This document shows positions 26,174 through 35,134 of a DNA stretch of 64,000 nt, piece by piece. Position 1 is the first letter of the stretch; the number at the start of each line of letters is the position of its first letter. A program made the translations under genes and the position numbers. Source of the stretch: Phormidium tenue FACHB-886 (GTDB lineage: Bacteria > Cyanobacteriota > Cyanobacteriia > Elainellales > Elainellaceae); assembly GCF_014764505.1 (NCBI RefSeq), contig NZ_JACXWX010000007.1:124001-188000 (forward strand), given 5' to 3'. The notes below the pieces were generated by a model. That model ran no database searches, was not told the origin of the DNA, and saw only the letters and a program-made list of their open reading frames with translations.

Positions 26174-26860
26174 ATGGCTTCCAAACTTGTCCTTAAAAAA
26201 ATTGCCGGCTTTGCTGGCGCTGCAGCGCTTACTTTGCTGATAGGTTCGCCTGGGATAGCACAAACGACTCGTCCCACAACGCCAACTACACCGGTTACAC
26301 CAACTACACCTTCAAATCGTCCTACCGCGCCTACCGCACCTAATGCGCCTGCTGCACCTAATGCCAGCACAACGCAGGCTAACAGCTTAGATGTTGAGTT
26401 CGTAAGAATGGCTGCTTATAGCGATAGCTTTGAAATTGCATCGTCGCAGCTCGCTCTACAAAAATCAAACAACCCCGAAGTAAAGCAGTATGCTCAGCAG
26501 ATGATTGACGAGCATACTCAATCTAGCCGTCAGCTAGCTCAGCTTGCTGCAGAAAAAGGTATCACAGTGCCTAGAGGTCCAGGTCCTTTTAACCAAGCTG
26601 TGATCAATCAGCTAGTGCCGCTGTCAGGGGATGAATTCGATCGCGCTTATCTAGAAGCGCAGGCAAATGGACACCTGCAAACAGTAGCCATCTACCGTTC
26701 TCAAGCTGGACAGGGGCAAGACCCAGATCTACAGCAGTTCGCAGCGCAGCTGCTGCCGACGATTGAAGAACACTACGTGATGGCAAGCGACATGAGTGGG
26801 CAGCGCAATGCGCTAAACACATCAGGAACATCCCACGGATCACCCAATATGCACCCGTAA
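26174..26860 (+). CDS. DUF4142 domain protein, secreted
   Basis: 228 residues. An N-terminal signal peptide (ending near residue 30, IGSPGIAQ) is followed by a Thr/Pro/Ala low-complexity linker (TTPTTPVTPTTPSNRPTAPT) and a DUF4142 domain (about 72-205) with the family's helical pattern (VRMAAYSDSFEIASSQLAL, then YAQQMIDEHTQSSRQL). It is a ferritin-like four-helix fold of unknown role, probably periplasmic. It is monocistronic, with a strong bidirectional terminator behind it. Confidence 0.87.
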   Translation: MASKLVLKKIAGFAGAAALTLLIGSPGIAQTTRPTTPTTPVTPTTPSNRPTAPTAPNAPAAPNASTTQANSLDVEFVRMAAYSDSFEIASSQLALQKSNNPEVKQYAQQMIDEHTQSSRQLAQLAAEKGITVPRGPGPFNQAVINQLVPLSGDEFDRAYLEAQANGHLQTVAIYRSQAGQGQDPDLQQFAAQLLPTIEEHYVMASDMSGQRNALNTSGTSHGSPNMHP

Positions 26861-26952
26861 GGTTGTCTAGCACTATGCGCATATGCCGGGGCAATTCTTT
26901 TTATGTGAAAGAATTTTAATCCAGGCGCGTAGCGCTATAAACTTCAATCTTT

Positions 26953-26992
26953 AGCGCCGAGGTGCCGCATATTGCAGCGGTACCTCGGCGCT
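26953..26992. terminator. bidirectional terminator
   Basis: A 16-bp stem with one mismatch (AGCGCCGAGGTGCCGC against GCGGTACCTCGGCGCT) and an 8-nt loop, followed by GTTTT. It separates the DUF4142 gene from the convergent FAD oxidoreductase gene. Confidence 0.75.
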
Positions 26993-27006
26993 GTTTTAAG
27001 TCTTGC

Positions 27007-28185
27007 TCAAGAGTGCAACGACCAAAATCGTTGCGGCGATAAAGCTTCTATCAATTCGTCGGGCTTGCCCATTGCAAATTGAGCAAACCGACGAGCACTG
27101 GGCGGTAGTAGCGCGAATGGATTGCTAAAGCCTGCAAACAGGTGTAGCCCCTCGAACTGCGGCAACGCCCCCACTACCGGTAGCCGATCGCTACTAAAAG
27201 ATACAAGGCAGCTGCACCACTGACCCGGCAGCGATTCCAAGGCGGGCAAAATTTTGGCAATTGCCGATCGCAACTCTGCTTGGCTCTGACTCGCATCTGC
27301 AACGGCGGTGGGGTCGGTTAGCGTCCGGCTCACCTGTCCGATTCGCAGGCTGCCGTCTTGAAACTGTACAGCTCCGATATCTAATACAGGTGGCACAACT
27401 TCTCGATCAAGGTCATCCCAAAGCGCGTCTGTTTTGCCTGCCTCGGCTTCCATAGCAAAGCGCTTGAGTGCGGCGGGCATGACGATCGTTTGTAGCCGGA
27501 TTTCAACAGGCGGCGTTTCAATGATCTCCGCCTGAGTAAAATAAACGGGAGCTGACAAGCCTGCTGCCTTTAATAAAGCCCGACTTAACCCACCCGCACA
27601 AACCGATACATTGGCAGCTTCGTAGGTTGCAGTCGATGTCACTACACCCAGAATGCGGTCGCCCTGCCACAGAAAATCTTTGACCTCTGCAATGACCCTC
27701 TTGCCGCCCAATCGTTCAAACGCTTGGTTATATGCCTTGACAGTTGCAGTTGGGGAAACATGCCCGTGGGGCAGCAAGAGAGCAGCAGCGATCGCCTCAG
27801 CATTAAGCAATGGCTCGGCAGCTTTGGCAGCATCGGGGCTGAGCAACGCAGGCGGAATACTAAGATGGCTATATTCAGCAGCGGTTGTCTCTGGATCGCT
27901 ATCTGGGTCGATCGTCAGCAGCAGATGCCGTTCCTGAAATTGGGTGTCGCTCTCTAGTTCAGCCGAGAGCTGACGGTGCAAGGCAATGCTTTCCTGACAA
28001 AGCTGCCGCGTCAGATCGTTAAAGCCAGACCAGTAGGCAATGCCACCGTAGCTAAAGCGAGTGCCATTCTGCGGTACTGCGGCTTTCTCTAGGAGCAACA
28101 CTGAAAAGCCCGCTTTTGCTAACTCATAGCTCAGGGCAGATCCGGCAAGACCTGCACCAATTACAATCCAATCCCATGTGGTCAT
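27007..28185 (-). CDS. FAD-dependent amine/amino-acid oxidoreductase (DAO family)
   Basis: 392 residues. The FAD-binding Rossmann motif is at the very N terminus (DWIVIGAGLAGSALSYELA, then LLLEKA), and the DAO fold continues to a C-terminal FAD contact region (DRLPVVGALPQFEGLHLFAG). Relatives include glycine oxidase and D-amino-acid oxidases; the substrate cannot be read from sequence. There is no signal peptide. It is divergent from rpmB. The nearest plus-strand neighbour downstream of its end is the DUF4142 gene, separated by the terminator. Confidence 0.85.
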   Translation of the reverse strand: MTTWDWIVIGAGLAGSALSYELAKAGFSVLLLEKAAVPQNGTRFSYGGIAYWSGFNDLTRQLCQESIALHRQLSAELESDTQFQERHLLLTIDPDSDPETTAAEYSHLSIPPALLSPDAAKAAEPLLNAEAIAAALLLPHGHVSPTATVKAYNQAFERLGGKRVIAEVKDFLWQGDRILGVVTSTATYEAANVSVCAGGLSRALLKAAGLSAPVYFTQAEIIETPPVEIRLQTIVMPAALKRFAMEAEAGKTDALWDDLDREVVPPVLDIGAVQFQDGSLRIGQVSRTLTDPTAVADASQSQAELRSAIAKILPALESLPGQWCSCLVSFSSDRLPVVGALPQFEGLHLFAGFSNPFALLPPSARRFAQFAMGKPDELIEALSPQRFWSLHS

Positions 28186-28419
28186 AGGGGTTCATGTCCT
28201 TTTGTTGGTCTGTTTCTTGATCTGTTTGAGATACTTCTTGCTTAATAACTTCAATTATTGTTTGAGAACCTATTTTGTGTAGCTTCTGAAGAACAATTGG
28301 AGCTTGCCAAAGCACAAAGCGGAATGAATGCGGCAGAGAGACAAGGCTCAATCGCTCTAGCCTTTATATCCCTATCACCTGTATAATGGTCGATCGTGTC
28401 CATCCATTCTCAAATCATC

Positions 28420-28656
28420 ATGGCTCGTAAATGCGAATTGACCGGTAAACAGGCGAATAATGGCTATGCAATCTCTCACTCTCACCGTCGTACAAAGAAA
28501 ATCCAGGAAGCCAATCTGCAGCAGAAGCGGATTTGGTGGGCTCAGGGCAATCGCTGGGTGAAATTGCGGCTTTCAACCAAAGCGATCAAAACGCTGGAGC
28601 GCAAGGGCCTTGCAGCAATGGCAAAGGAAGCAGGGATTGACCTCAGAAAATACTAA
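28420..28656 (+). CDS. rpmB: 50S ribosomal protein bL28
   Basis: A 78-residue large-subunit protein beginning [20 protein letters not shown] and containing [18 protein letters not shown] and [16 protein letters not shown], typical of bL28. Eight in-frame residues upstream are not part of the family, so the ATG at 28420 is chosen. A perfect TATAAT at 28382-28387 is a likely -10, giving a short leader. A very strong terminator follows. Confidence 0.95.
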   Translation: MARKCELTGKQANNGYAISHSHRRTKKIQEANLQQKRIWWAQGNRWVKLRLSTKAIKTLERKGLAAMAKEAGIDLRKY

Positions 28657-28737
28657 ATATTTAAGCCGATCACAAAAGCTGCCAATTCCTGGATTAGCTA
28701 AATTGCTAATTTTTGCAGATGAAACGCTTGACCCCAT

Positions 28738-28763
28738 AAAGGGTAGCCATATGGCTACCCTTT
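28738..28763. terminator. bidirectional terminator behind rpmB
   Basis: AAAGGGTAGCCAT followed by ATGGCTACCCTTT is a perfect 26-bp palindrome, followed by GTTTTTTG. It serves rpmB and probably the convergent DUF4912 gene. Confidence 0.85.
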
Positions 28764-28784
28764 GTTTTTTGAATACTTTCACTG

Positions 28785-31700
28785 CTACGGCTCGGATAGC
28801 CACTCGTCAACCGCTTCTTCTTTGGTATTAGTACGGCGATCGGGGGTTTCTCGTTCAAATCTCATATGGATGGCGCGGCTTTGTTCCCCGTCTGCAGCAA
28901 CCGCCAGAATGGGATAATCAATCTGTCCATCTGGGAACAGCATTTGGAACCGGAATGTTCCGTCTGGGCTGAGTTTAATAGGCTGTCCGCCGATCATTAC
29001 TGTGGCATCCGGCTCAGTTGCACCATACACAATCAGTTCAGCTTCCGCAACTAGCCAGAACTGACGCGGGCGAATTGGAGGTGCAGAAGCAGAGAATCCA
29101 ACGCCAGAAAAGCCGATTCCAGACATGCTCAGCCCGGAGATCCCAACACCAGACATCATGCCAATACCCGACTGACCTGCTAAACCAAAGCCTGACATTG
29201 AGTACATGCCAATGCCACTCATGCCCACGCCTGATATGCTCAGCCCAGAGATCCCAACACCAGACATCATGCCAATACCCGACTGACCTGCCAAACCAAA
29301 GCCTGACATTGAGTACATGCCAATGCCACTCCCAACACCTGAAGTGGAGTACATCCCAACCCCGCTCATGCCAATGCCAGACGTCGAATACATGCCAATG
29401 CCACTCAGCCCAATGCCTGAGGTAGCGTAGAGTCCAGCCCCACTCATGCCAATTCCCGAGAGGGAGTATAGCCCCATGCCTGATGTCATACCTACTCCAG
29501 ACATAGAGCTTGCACCGATACCCGACATCATGCCAACACCGCTCATGCCTACACCTGACATCAGCCCCTCAGACGGAAACACAAAAGAACTCACCGCTAC
29601 CTGTGGAATCTGTTGCATCGAGCTAAACAGCGAGCCTACCACCCGCTGTGCTTCTGCCGACTCTGCTAGCTCGAAGATGCGATCGTAGATCAGACTATTC
29701 AGCGTAGCGCGACGATCGGGTGGGACTAACGTATGGAAGGTTTGCTCCCGAACCTCTTCAGTCCAGTCGATCGTCAAGAATTTTTCTTCCTGCCAATCAG
29801 ACGGGTAAACCGGCGGAATTCGCACTGGGGTTGAGCGTGCCAGCATCAGCCAGCGATCTTCTTCAGTCACATAGCCGATTTCGACAATGTAGTCTCGATC
29901 GCTCAACGGCACAGGCAAATACCAGTCGCGCGCAAACTCTTCACAATAGTACTGCTGCAGGCTAGGTGGATTTTGAGTATTTAAGTCAACATCAGAGACA
30001 TCATAAAAGCGAAGTGCCAGCTTTGTGCCACCTTGCTGCCGCAGCTCGGCTTTCTGCTGCTCTGGCGCATCCCAATATGCATATGCCCAATGTGGATCGC
30101 GGGGCATCAGTGTAATTCGGCTCTCCCCATAGCCCACTGGTAAATCAGGTAGCCCTTCATCAACCGATGCCAACGCCTCCCTGCTCAGCTCAGTTTGATC
30201 CAGTTCAGCAGCGATCGGCTCGGCTGATGTAGAGAAAGGTTCGATCGGCACTTCTGCCTCAGCGGCTCCACGAGAAAATGCCTGCGTTGCAAACACTCCT
30301 GCCGCCATTGCCCCATCCAGTGCTGCTTCTGGAGGAAGTTCAGTTTGCGCGGATGGCTTCAAGTCAACTGCCTCTTCTACAACTGGCTCCTCTATTAGTG
30401 GCTCCACAGGTAATTCCACAATTGGCTCTACCGCGATTATTGGCTCAGCTACAGGTGGCTCAGCTACAGGTGGCTCCACAACTGTCTCAAAGATTGGCGT
30501 TGGCTCAATTTGTTCTGCCGTAGGTTCTAGCGCTGCTGTCGATTCGATCGGGGGTTCAAGCTGCTCTTCAAGGGGAGGCTGCAGTAAAGTTGCTGGCTCA
30601 ATTACGGTTGCAGGCGGCTCGATCGGAGATGGCTCTACTAGAGCCGACTCTGCTGCCACTGGCTCCGACTCTATCAAAATCGGATCAACGGCTATCACGG
30701 TAGGCAAAATCCGCACAGGATTCGACCGCGCCAGCAGCAGCCATTCACCCTCTCGCGTCAGATAACCAATTTCGGCTGTGTAGTCTCGGTTGGTAATGGC
30801 AATAGGCACAGAGCGCTCGGCATCTGTTTCTGCACATCGATAAGACTGGATTCTGTGCGGCAGCAACCCTGCATCGAGATCTGTGACATCACAGATTCTC
30901 AGTAGCAAAACTTCCCCACCCTGCTGGTGGATCGCCGTTTTAGCTGCATCAGAGATTTCCCAATAAACATAAGCTTCTGTAGGGCTGCGGGGAGTGAAAA
31001 CAATCTGGCTGGGTGGAATAGCAACGGGCACAGGTTCGCTGACAGGTGCAATAGAGTCAGTCGGTGTTGCAAAAGCGGCTAGCCCTGTGGCAGCCACTTC
31101 CCCCGCTAAAGCAACATCGCTTAAAGGCACAGAGTTTGGCGCTTCTACAGCTGGGGTTTCTTCAACCGGAGCTTCTACCGTCGATCCCTCAGCCGCCTGC
31201 ACTCGTGCTGGCACAGCAGCAGGGACTCGTATAGGAGCCGATCGCGCCAAACTTAGCCACTCGTTATCAGATTTGAGATAGCCAATCTCGGCCACGTAGT
31301 CGCGATCGCCCACCGGAATTGACAGTTGCCGATCCTGGTCAGCTTCAGCCACATCAAACTCTAGAGTGCTGTGCGGATTTGCGTTTGCCTCGAGGTCTGT
31401 AACATCGAGGTTTGTAACATCATGGAGGCGCAGCTTCAGGTGTTCACCGCCTTGCTCTCGCAGTTCAGCTTTGTTTGATTCTGGCACTTCCCAGTAGGCA
31501 TAGGCTTGACTCGCACTATGGGGTGTCAAAACAATGTGGCTATTACGCTGTGTGTTGGCTGCCAGTCCAGTTAGGGGAGCGGCTCCTGCACCTGCAGCAA
31601 TTACTGCACCACCTGCCGCTAATGCGCTTGGTGCAATTCCAGAAGCAGGCTCGATTTCAGGCAATGTTTCAGGTGGAGCGGTTGGACGATCAACGGTGGA

Positions 31701-32927
31701 ATCGATGGTGGAGCGGTCAGCAGTGATCACGGAGCCAGTTCGCTCTGCCAGGGTGGTGGGTGGAGTGGTCGGCAGAACGCTGTGCAGTGGTTCAGGTGGG
31801 GACTCCCGTCGGCGGCTCTTCAGCCACGCCAGCAAACCACCAATACCCAGGATGAGAGGCAGCAGCAACCACCAATCATTTCGTGGTGCAGTCGGGAGTG
31901 GTTCAGCAGGAGGTTCTGTAGGGGAGGCTGTAGGCGAAGCGCTCGCTTCCGAGGCAGAAGCTAAGCTAGCAGGGGCAGAGGGCGAAGCGGCGGCAGCAGT
32001 GGCAGCAGCGGCAGCAGTAGCGGCTCCCGCCTGCGCAACTCTGGCTGCCTCGATCGCCTGCCGATTGCTGGCATCAGTTGCAAAACCTAAAAACGCTAGC
32101 ACTGCTGGACTAGCTGGACCTTTATAAACGTAAGTCAGGGACTGAGAAAAAGGGTAAGCAGGATTGGTAGGCAGAGTCTTGTGCATTGGTACAATTCTCA
32201 CCTCCTGCCGATCCAACACCTGATCGGCAATGGCATAGCCGATTCCGTCTGCCCCTAAGTTTTGAATAACTGCATCAGTTGTATCCTCAGCCACTCGCGT
32301 TGCATTTGCCCCGGTCTTGAATGGGACTTGTTTAAACACCGGGTAACCGCTGAGGGCACTGCGGGTGTCATTGTTAGTGGGACGATCAACCAGGCGGATT
32401 GCACCTGATGCACCACCTGCTCCTGTTCCTAGCTCCGACCAATTCGTAATTTCACCCCGAAAAATGCGGGCAAACTGCGCATAGGTGATGTCGCCCCGGA
32501 ATGGGCTATCTGGACTGACAAAAACCGCGATCTTGTGGCGGGCGATCGGGATTGCCGTTAGCCCCTGTGCTCTTTCGGCATCAGTTAAGGGTCGTCCAAT
32601 TGCTGCTAGGTCGATCGAACCGTTTAGCAGCGCCTGCAGTGCTGCACCTGTGCCAGAATAATTGATTTCTACCTGTGTCCCAGAGTACTGTTGCTCGAAG
32701 CGCTGCTTCAGCGCCTGATTAATCGATTCTAGACTGGTTGAGCCGTCAATTCGGACTACGGTATCATTTGCAACACTATCGGGGAGCTTGAACGCTGGCG
32801 AGGCAGAGGGAACTTGCGCCAATAAAGGGTCGGTTCGGAAAGCAGCGGCTTGAGATTTGGGAACAGCCGACAGAGTCAAAATTAAGGTCAGCGCAAGGAC
32901 TAAGGGACTTCTTCGGTGCGACATCAT
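28785..32927 (-). CDS. giant fusion: PstS-like domain, TM helix, three DUF4912 domains, GMSG repeats
   Basis: About 1380 residues. A signal peptide (RRSPLVLALTLILTLSAVP) is followed by a phosphate-binding-protein-like domain (about 50-290; IDGSTSLESI, NYSGTGAALQ, GRPLT), an Ala/Ser/Pro linker and one membrane helix (about 350-372, WWLLLPLILGIGGLLAWLKS). DUF4912 domains then begin near 462, 640 and 935, each with a YxYWE/D core (AYAYWEVPE, AYVYWEISD, AYAYWDAPE) and ending in SxPVRI or SAPIRV. A Pro/Glu/Ala-rich linker separates the second and third. About 160 residues of Gly/Met/Ser repeats (SGIGMSGVGMYSTSG type) and a C-terminal beta domain with FWLVAEAELIVYGATEPDA follow. The ATG giving MMSHRRSP is chosen as start; a TTG seven codons earlier is possible. 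It probably spans the membrane; the function is unknown. Confidence 0.85.
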   Translation of the reverse strand: MMSHRRSPLVLALTLILTLSAVPKSQAAAFRTDPLLAQVPSASPAFKLPDSVANDTVVRIDGSTSLESINQALKQRFEQQYSGTQVEINYSGTGAALQALLNGSIDLAAIGRPLTDAERAQGLTAIPIARHKIAVFVSPDSPFRGDITYAQFARIFRGEITNWSELGTGAGGASGAIRLVDRPTNNDTRSALSGYPVFKQVPFKTGANATRVAEDTTDAVIQNLGADGIGYAIADQVLDRQEVRIVPMHKTLPTNPAYPFSQSLTYVYKGPASPAVLAFLGFATDASNRQAIEAARVAQAGAATAAAAATAAAASPSAPASLASASEASASPTASPTEPPAEPLPTAPRNDWWLLLPLILGIGGLLAWLKSRRRESPPEPLHSVLPTTPPTTLAERTGSVITADRSTIDSTVDRPTAPPETLPEIEPASGIAPSALAAGGAVIAAGAGAAPLTGLAANTQRNSHIVLTPHSASQAYAYWEVPESNKAELREQGGEHLKLRLHDVTNLDVTDLEANANPHSTLEFDVAEADQDRQLSIPVGDRDYVAEIGYLKSDNEWLSLARSAPIRVPAAVPARVQAAEGSTVEAPVEETPAVEAPNSVPLSDVALAGEVAATGLAAFATPTDSIAPVSEPVPVAIPPSQIVFTPRSPTEAYVYWEISDAAKTAIHQQGGEVLLLRICDVTDLDAGLLPHRIQSYRCAETDAERSVPIAITNRDYTAEIGYLTREGEWLLLARSNPVRILPTVIAVDPILIESEPVAAESALVEPSPIEPPATVIEPATLLQPPLEEQLEPPIESTAALEPTAEQIEPTPIFETVVEPPVAEPPVAEPIIAVEPIVELPVEPLIEEPVVEEAVDLKPSAQTELPPEAALDGAMAAGVFATQAFSRGAAEAEVPIEPFSTSAEPIAAELDQTELSREALASVDEGLPDLPVGYGESRITLMPRDPHWAYAYWDAPEQQKAELRQQGGTKLALRFYDVSDVDLNTQNPPSLQQYYCEEFARDWYLPVPLSDRDYIVEIGYVTEEDRWLMLARSTPVRIPPVYPSDWQEEKFLTIDWTEEVREQTFHTLVPPDRRATLNSLIYDRIFELAESAEAQRVVGSLFSSMQQIPQVAVSSFVFPSEGLMSGVGMSGVGMMSGIGASSMSGVGMTSGMGLYSLSGIGMSGAGLYATSGIGLSGIGMYSTSGIGMSGVGMYSTSGVGSGIGMYSMSGFGLAGQSGIGMMSGVGISGLSISGVGMSGIGMYSMSGFGLAGQSGIGMMSGVGISGLSMSGIGFSGVGFSASAPPIRPRQFWLVAEAELIVYGATEPDATVMIGGQPIKLSPDGTFRFQMLFPDGQIDYPILAVAADGEQSRAIHMRFERETPDRRTNTKEEAVDEWLSEP
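29085..29565 (-). repeat. coding repeat array (GMSG type) in the DUF4912 protein
   Basis: About 160 codons made of short units such as MSGIGMYS, TSGVGMSG and ISGVGMSG. It includes a recent-looking block duplication: 29125-29220 and 29236-29331 are 96 bp each and differ at two positions by my reading. The array stays in frame and consists of whole codons throughout. Confidence 0.85.
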
Positions 32928-33365
32928 TATGAAGCTATTGTTAACCAACCCTAATTGCTGTGAACATTTGCGAAAGATTTGCCAATTATATAACCCTCGT
33001 CAAGGGCTGTCTGTTTGCTCAGATCAATAATGCACGCAACTTTTCAAGCATTCTCTTAGGCTTGATTAAACGCTGATTTTGCCTCTGCATTTCTGTACTT
33101 ATTCACGTTGCGGTAAATACAGAAATGCGAGGTTCGGCAGTGCTACCGAACCTCGCTGCCTATGGCGCCAAGCGCCTGAATTAAAGTTCTTTTTGTGAAA
33201 ACCTCGCTTTGCCAGGTTCTCGCAAAAAAGGTTTGTCCTAAAGTGTGCGCGTAGGGCTATACGTGACGGTAATGAGGCGATTTGAGCAGATTTACTGAGC
33301 CAGCCCAAATCGCGTTAAGTTAGCGTCAGAGACCTCACAACATCTCCGAAGCTAACGCTCACCCA
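32928..33365. other. divergent intergenic region with stacked inverted repeats
   Basis: No gene. GCATTTCTGTA/TACAGAAATGC (33087-33097 and 33118-33128) overlaps a second stem, GCGAGGTTCGG/CCGAACCTCGC (33127-33137 and 33146-33156). A GCGCC-type short stem and several AACCT/AGGTT pairs follow up to about 33235. It should contain promoters for the DUF4912 gene and the gene at 33366. Confidence 0.55.
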
Positions 33366-33755
33366 ATGATCGAACCTATCCCACCCAAACCAGAGTCCGA
33401 TCGCTACCCATCGCCTACCGCCCTTCCTGATCCTCAACTCCACCGCCAAATCAAACGGCTACACCAGCGTCAGGTTTACAAACGCTGGTTCACAATGGGG
33501 CTTGGATGGCTGGTGCTAGCTCCACTTTGCCTGTGGGCTGTGCGTGACGAGATTGCCTTGATGCACGACTACTTCACTTGGGCAGCCCTGCGCTACGCGA
33601 TCATTTACAACCGATTACCTGCCTTTGGGTTAGCGCTTTGTGTTGCCATGACAATCGCCACATTGATTTGGCAAAGCCGCAATATTCTCTTTGGATTCTC
33701 GCCCCAATATGAAAACTGGCTGAGGCAGCAAGCCCTCCGCAGCCGCAAGCAGTGA
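33366..33755 (+). CDS. small membrane protein of unknown function
   Basis: 129 residues. A Pro-rich cytoplasmic-type start is followed by a helix-forming basic stretch (LHRQIKRLHQRQVYKRW) and two membrane helices (about 43-62, MGLGWLVLAPLCLWAV, and 84-105, LPAFGLALCVAMTIATLIW), with a basic C terminus. I do not recognise the family. The stop lies 12 bp from the stop of the convergent DUF4079 gene, so the two share a 3' region. Confidence 0.65.
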   Translation: MIEPIPPKPESDRYPSPTALPDPQLHRQIKRLHQRQVYKRWFTMGLGWLVLAPLCLWAVRDEIALMHDYFTWAALRYAIIYNRLPAFGLALCVAMTIATLIWQSRNILFGFSPQYENWLRQQALRSRKQ

Positions 33756-33767
33756 TGCAGGTCTGCC

Positions 33768-34502
33768 CTACTGCTGCGGCTTCGGCTGCACTACGCAGGC
33801 ATCAGGTGCTTGCGGCGGCTGGCACTTGTTGTCGTAAAGCTGCTTAATGTAGGGCTCTTGCCAGCTTACGGGGATCTCCAACAGATCGCGGGTTCCAGTA
33901 AACCCTTGTCCGATAAATAGCAGCAGGGCAAACCCGTTGAGAAAGAGATGAATCTTACGCCAGCGCTGAGTGCGATCTTTGTAGATGTCGGGAAAGGTGG
34001 CAAGTGAAAAGATCATCAGCAGCGCAGCAAACATGCCGTAGTGATAGTGAGAAATGTACCACTCAGCATCGCGCCGGTAGACTTCGGGCTGGCAACCGAT
34101 CAGCACTAACGCCATCCCTGTTAATGTTGCAAATACACCCCGCCACAAGCTAGTCCTGGCTCGATTGAGAATTACCAGGCAGGCGATCGCCAGCACAAAC
34201 ATTGAGATGACAAACCCAACCCGCAGTCCTTCCTTGTTCCAGGTTTGCGCATCCAAGAACTTAGAAAAGATTGGATAAGCCATGCCCAACAGCGCCAACC
34301 CTACAACTGAATTACTAAGCAAGCGTCCCAGACGCAGGTGTTCTGTACCTACGCTTGGTGGAATCTTCTTGCCCTCGTCTTTCGGTTTTAGGCGACGGTT
34401 GCGAGTTTGAGTTGCGTAGTGAACCACTATGCCAATCAAGGGAAAAACAAAGCCGACCGCGATAAATGGATGAATTAGCGCAGCAATATCTTTAGCATCC
34501 AT
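33768..34502 (-). CDS. DUF4079 family membrane protein
   Basis: About 244 residues from the chosen ATG (MDAKDIAALIHPFIAVGFVF). Six or so membrane helices resemble a cytochrome-b561-like bundle, with histidines in the first and later helices (IHPF, VVHYA, ISHYHYGMFAAL, KIHLFLNGFALLL) that could bind heme. DUF4079 is common in cyanobacteria and plants, and its role is unclear. An upstream in-frame extension of 22 residues does not match the family and is left out. Confidence 0.85.
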   Translation of the reverse strand: MDAKDIAALIHPFIAVGFVFPLIGIVVHYATQTRNRRLKPKDEGKKIPPSVGTEHLRLGRLLSNSVVGLALLGMAYPIFSKFLDAQTWNKEGLRVGFVISMFVLAIACLVILNRARTSLWRGVFATLTGMALVLIGCQPEVYRRDAEWYISHYHYGMFAALLMIFSLATFPDIYKDRTQRWRKIHLFLNGFALLLFIGQGFTGTRDLLEIPVSWQEPYIKQLYDNKCQPPQAPDACVVQPKPQQ

Positions 34503-35134
34503 AATTCCACCTCTGTAAAAATGCACATAGGGGGCCTTGAACAAGTTGTTTAGGAGCTGTAGGCGCATTGCCTATTTCAGTTCCTGCCAAGCTCAATGTA
34601 TTTCACGAAATTGAGAATTGGCTGAGTTTTGTGAAGAAGGCTGCACAAAAACTTAACGCTGACAGACTGCAGCTTTGTAAGCTAAAGGTTTGCCTTCAAT
34701 TAGGATTTAATCAGGGAAATCTTAAGAGCCTGCTAGCCCTGAAAATTTCTACGAAATCATCTCTCTACTAATACGCCAATAGAAGCAGAGCGGATGCCTC
34801 TAACTTTCAAATTGCACATCCCCCTAAAGGGAGTAATTTAAGCCTAATTTGATACAGCCTAATTTTTGAGGCTGCAAGCTGTTTCTCTTGTAAAGTTTTA
34901 CGATCGCCGAATTGAGCGTCAGAGATCGTAAGCGTTTTTTCGCCGCGCTTCATGCAGCAAAAACCAAAGCGCTGTTTTCAGATGCCCTTCACATCTATGA
35001 AAACCAGCGCCTTGAAAGAAATAGATCGGCTTTACGATCGACTGAGCAATAGAATTTCAGTCGAAGCACAGGGGTTATAAAATACACGCCCCCGGTTCAA
35101 AACCTTGAGCCAAACCCTCAAGCCCCAAACTCTT
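34503..35134. other. 632-bp intergenic region
   Basis: No convincing gene; a 67-codon frame at 34568-34771 has no recognisable features. The right part holds the terminator-like hairpin of the GT2 gene at 34968-35012, preceded by a TTACGATCG/CGATCGTAA-rich stretch (34895-34930) and a second TTTACGATCG at about 35031. Confidence 0.5.
34968..35012 (-). terminator. terminator-like hairpin of the GT2 gene
   Basis: On the minus strand, GGCGCTGGTTTTCATAGATG pairs imperfectly with CATCTGAAAACAGCGCT and is followed by TTTGGTTTTTG. It lies about 120 bp behind the GT2 stop. Confidence 0.55.

Noticed and set aside
29085-29565. Repeat array that looks like a CRISPR or satellite at DNA level
   Set aside because: It is in frame with the large gene on the minus strand, units are whole codons and there are no unique spacers.
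34568-34771. 67-codon plus-strand frame between the DUF4079 and GT2 genes
   Set aside because: No motif, no promoter or ribosome-binding site, and AT-rich composition typical of a spacer.
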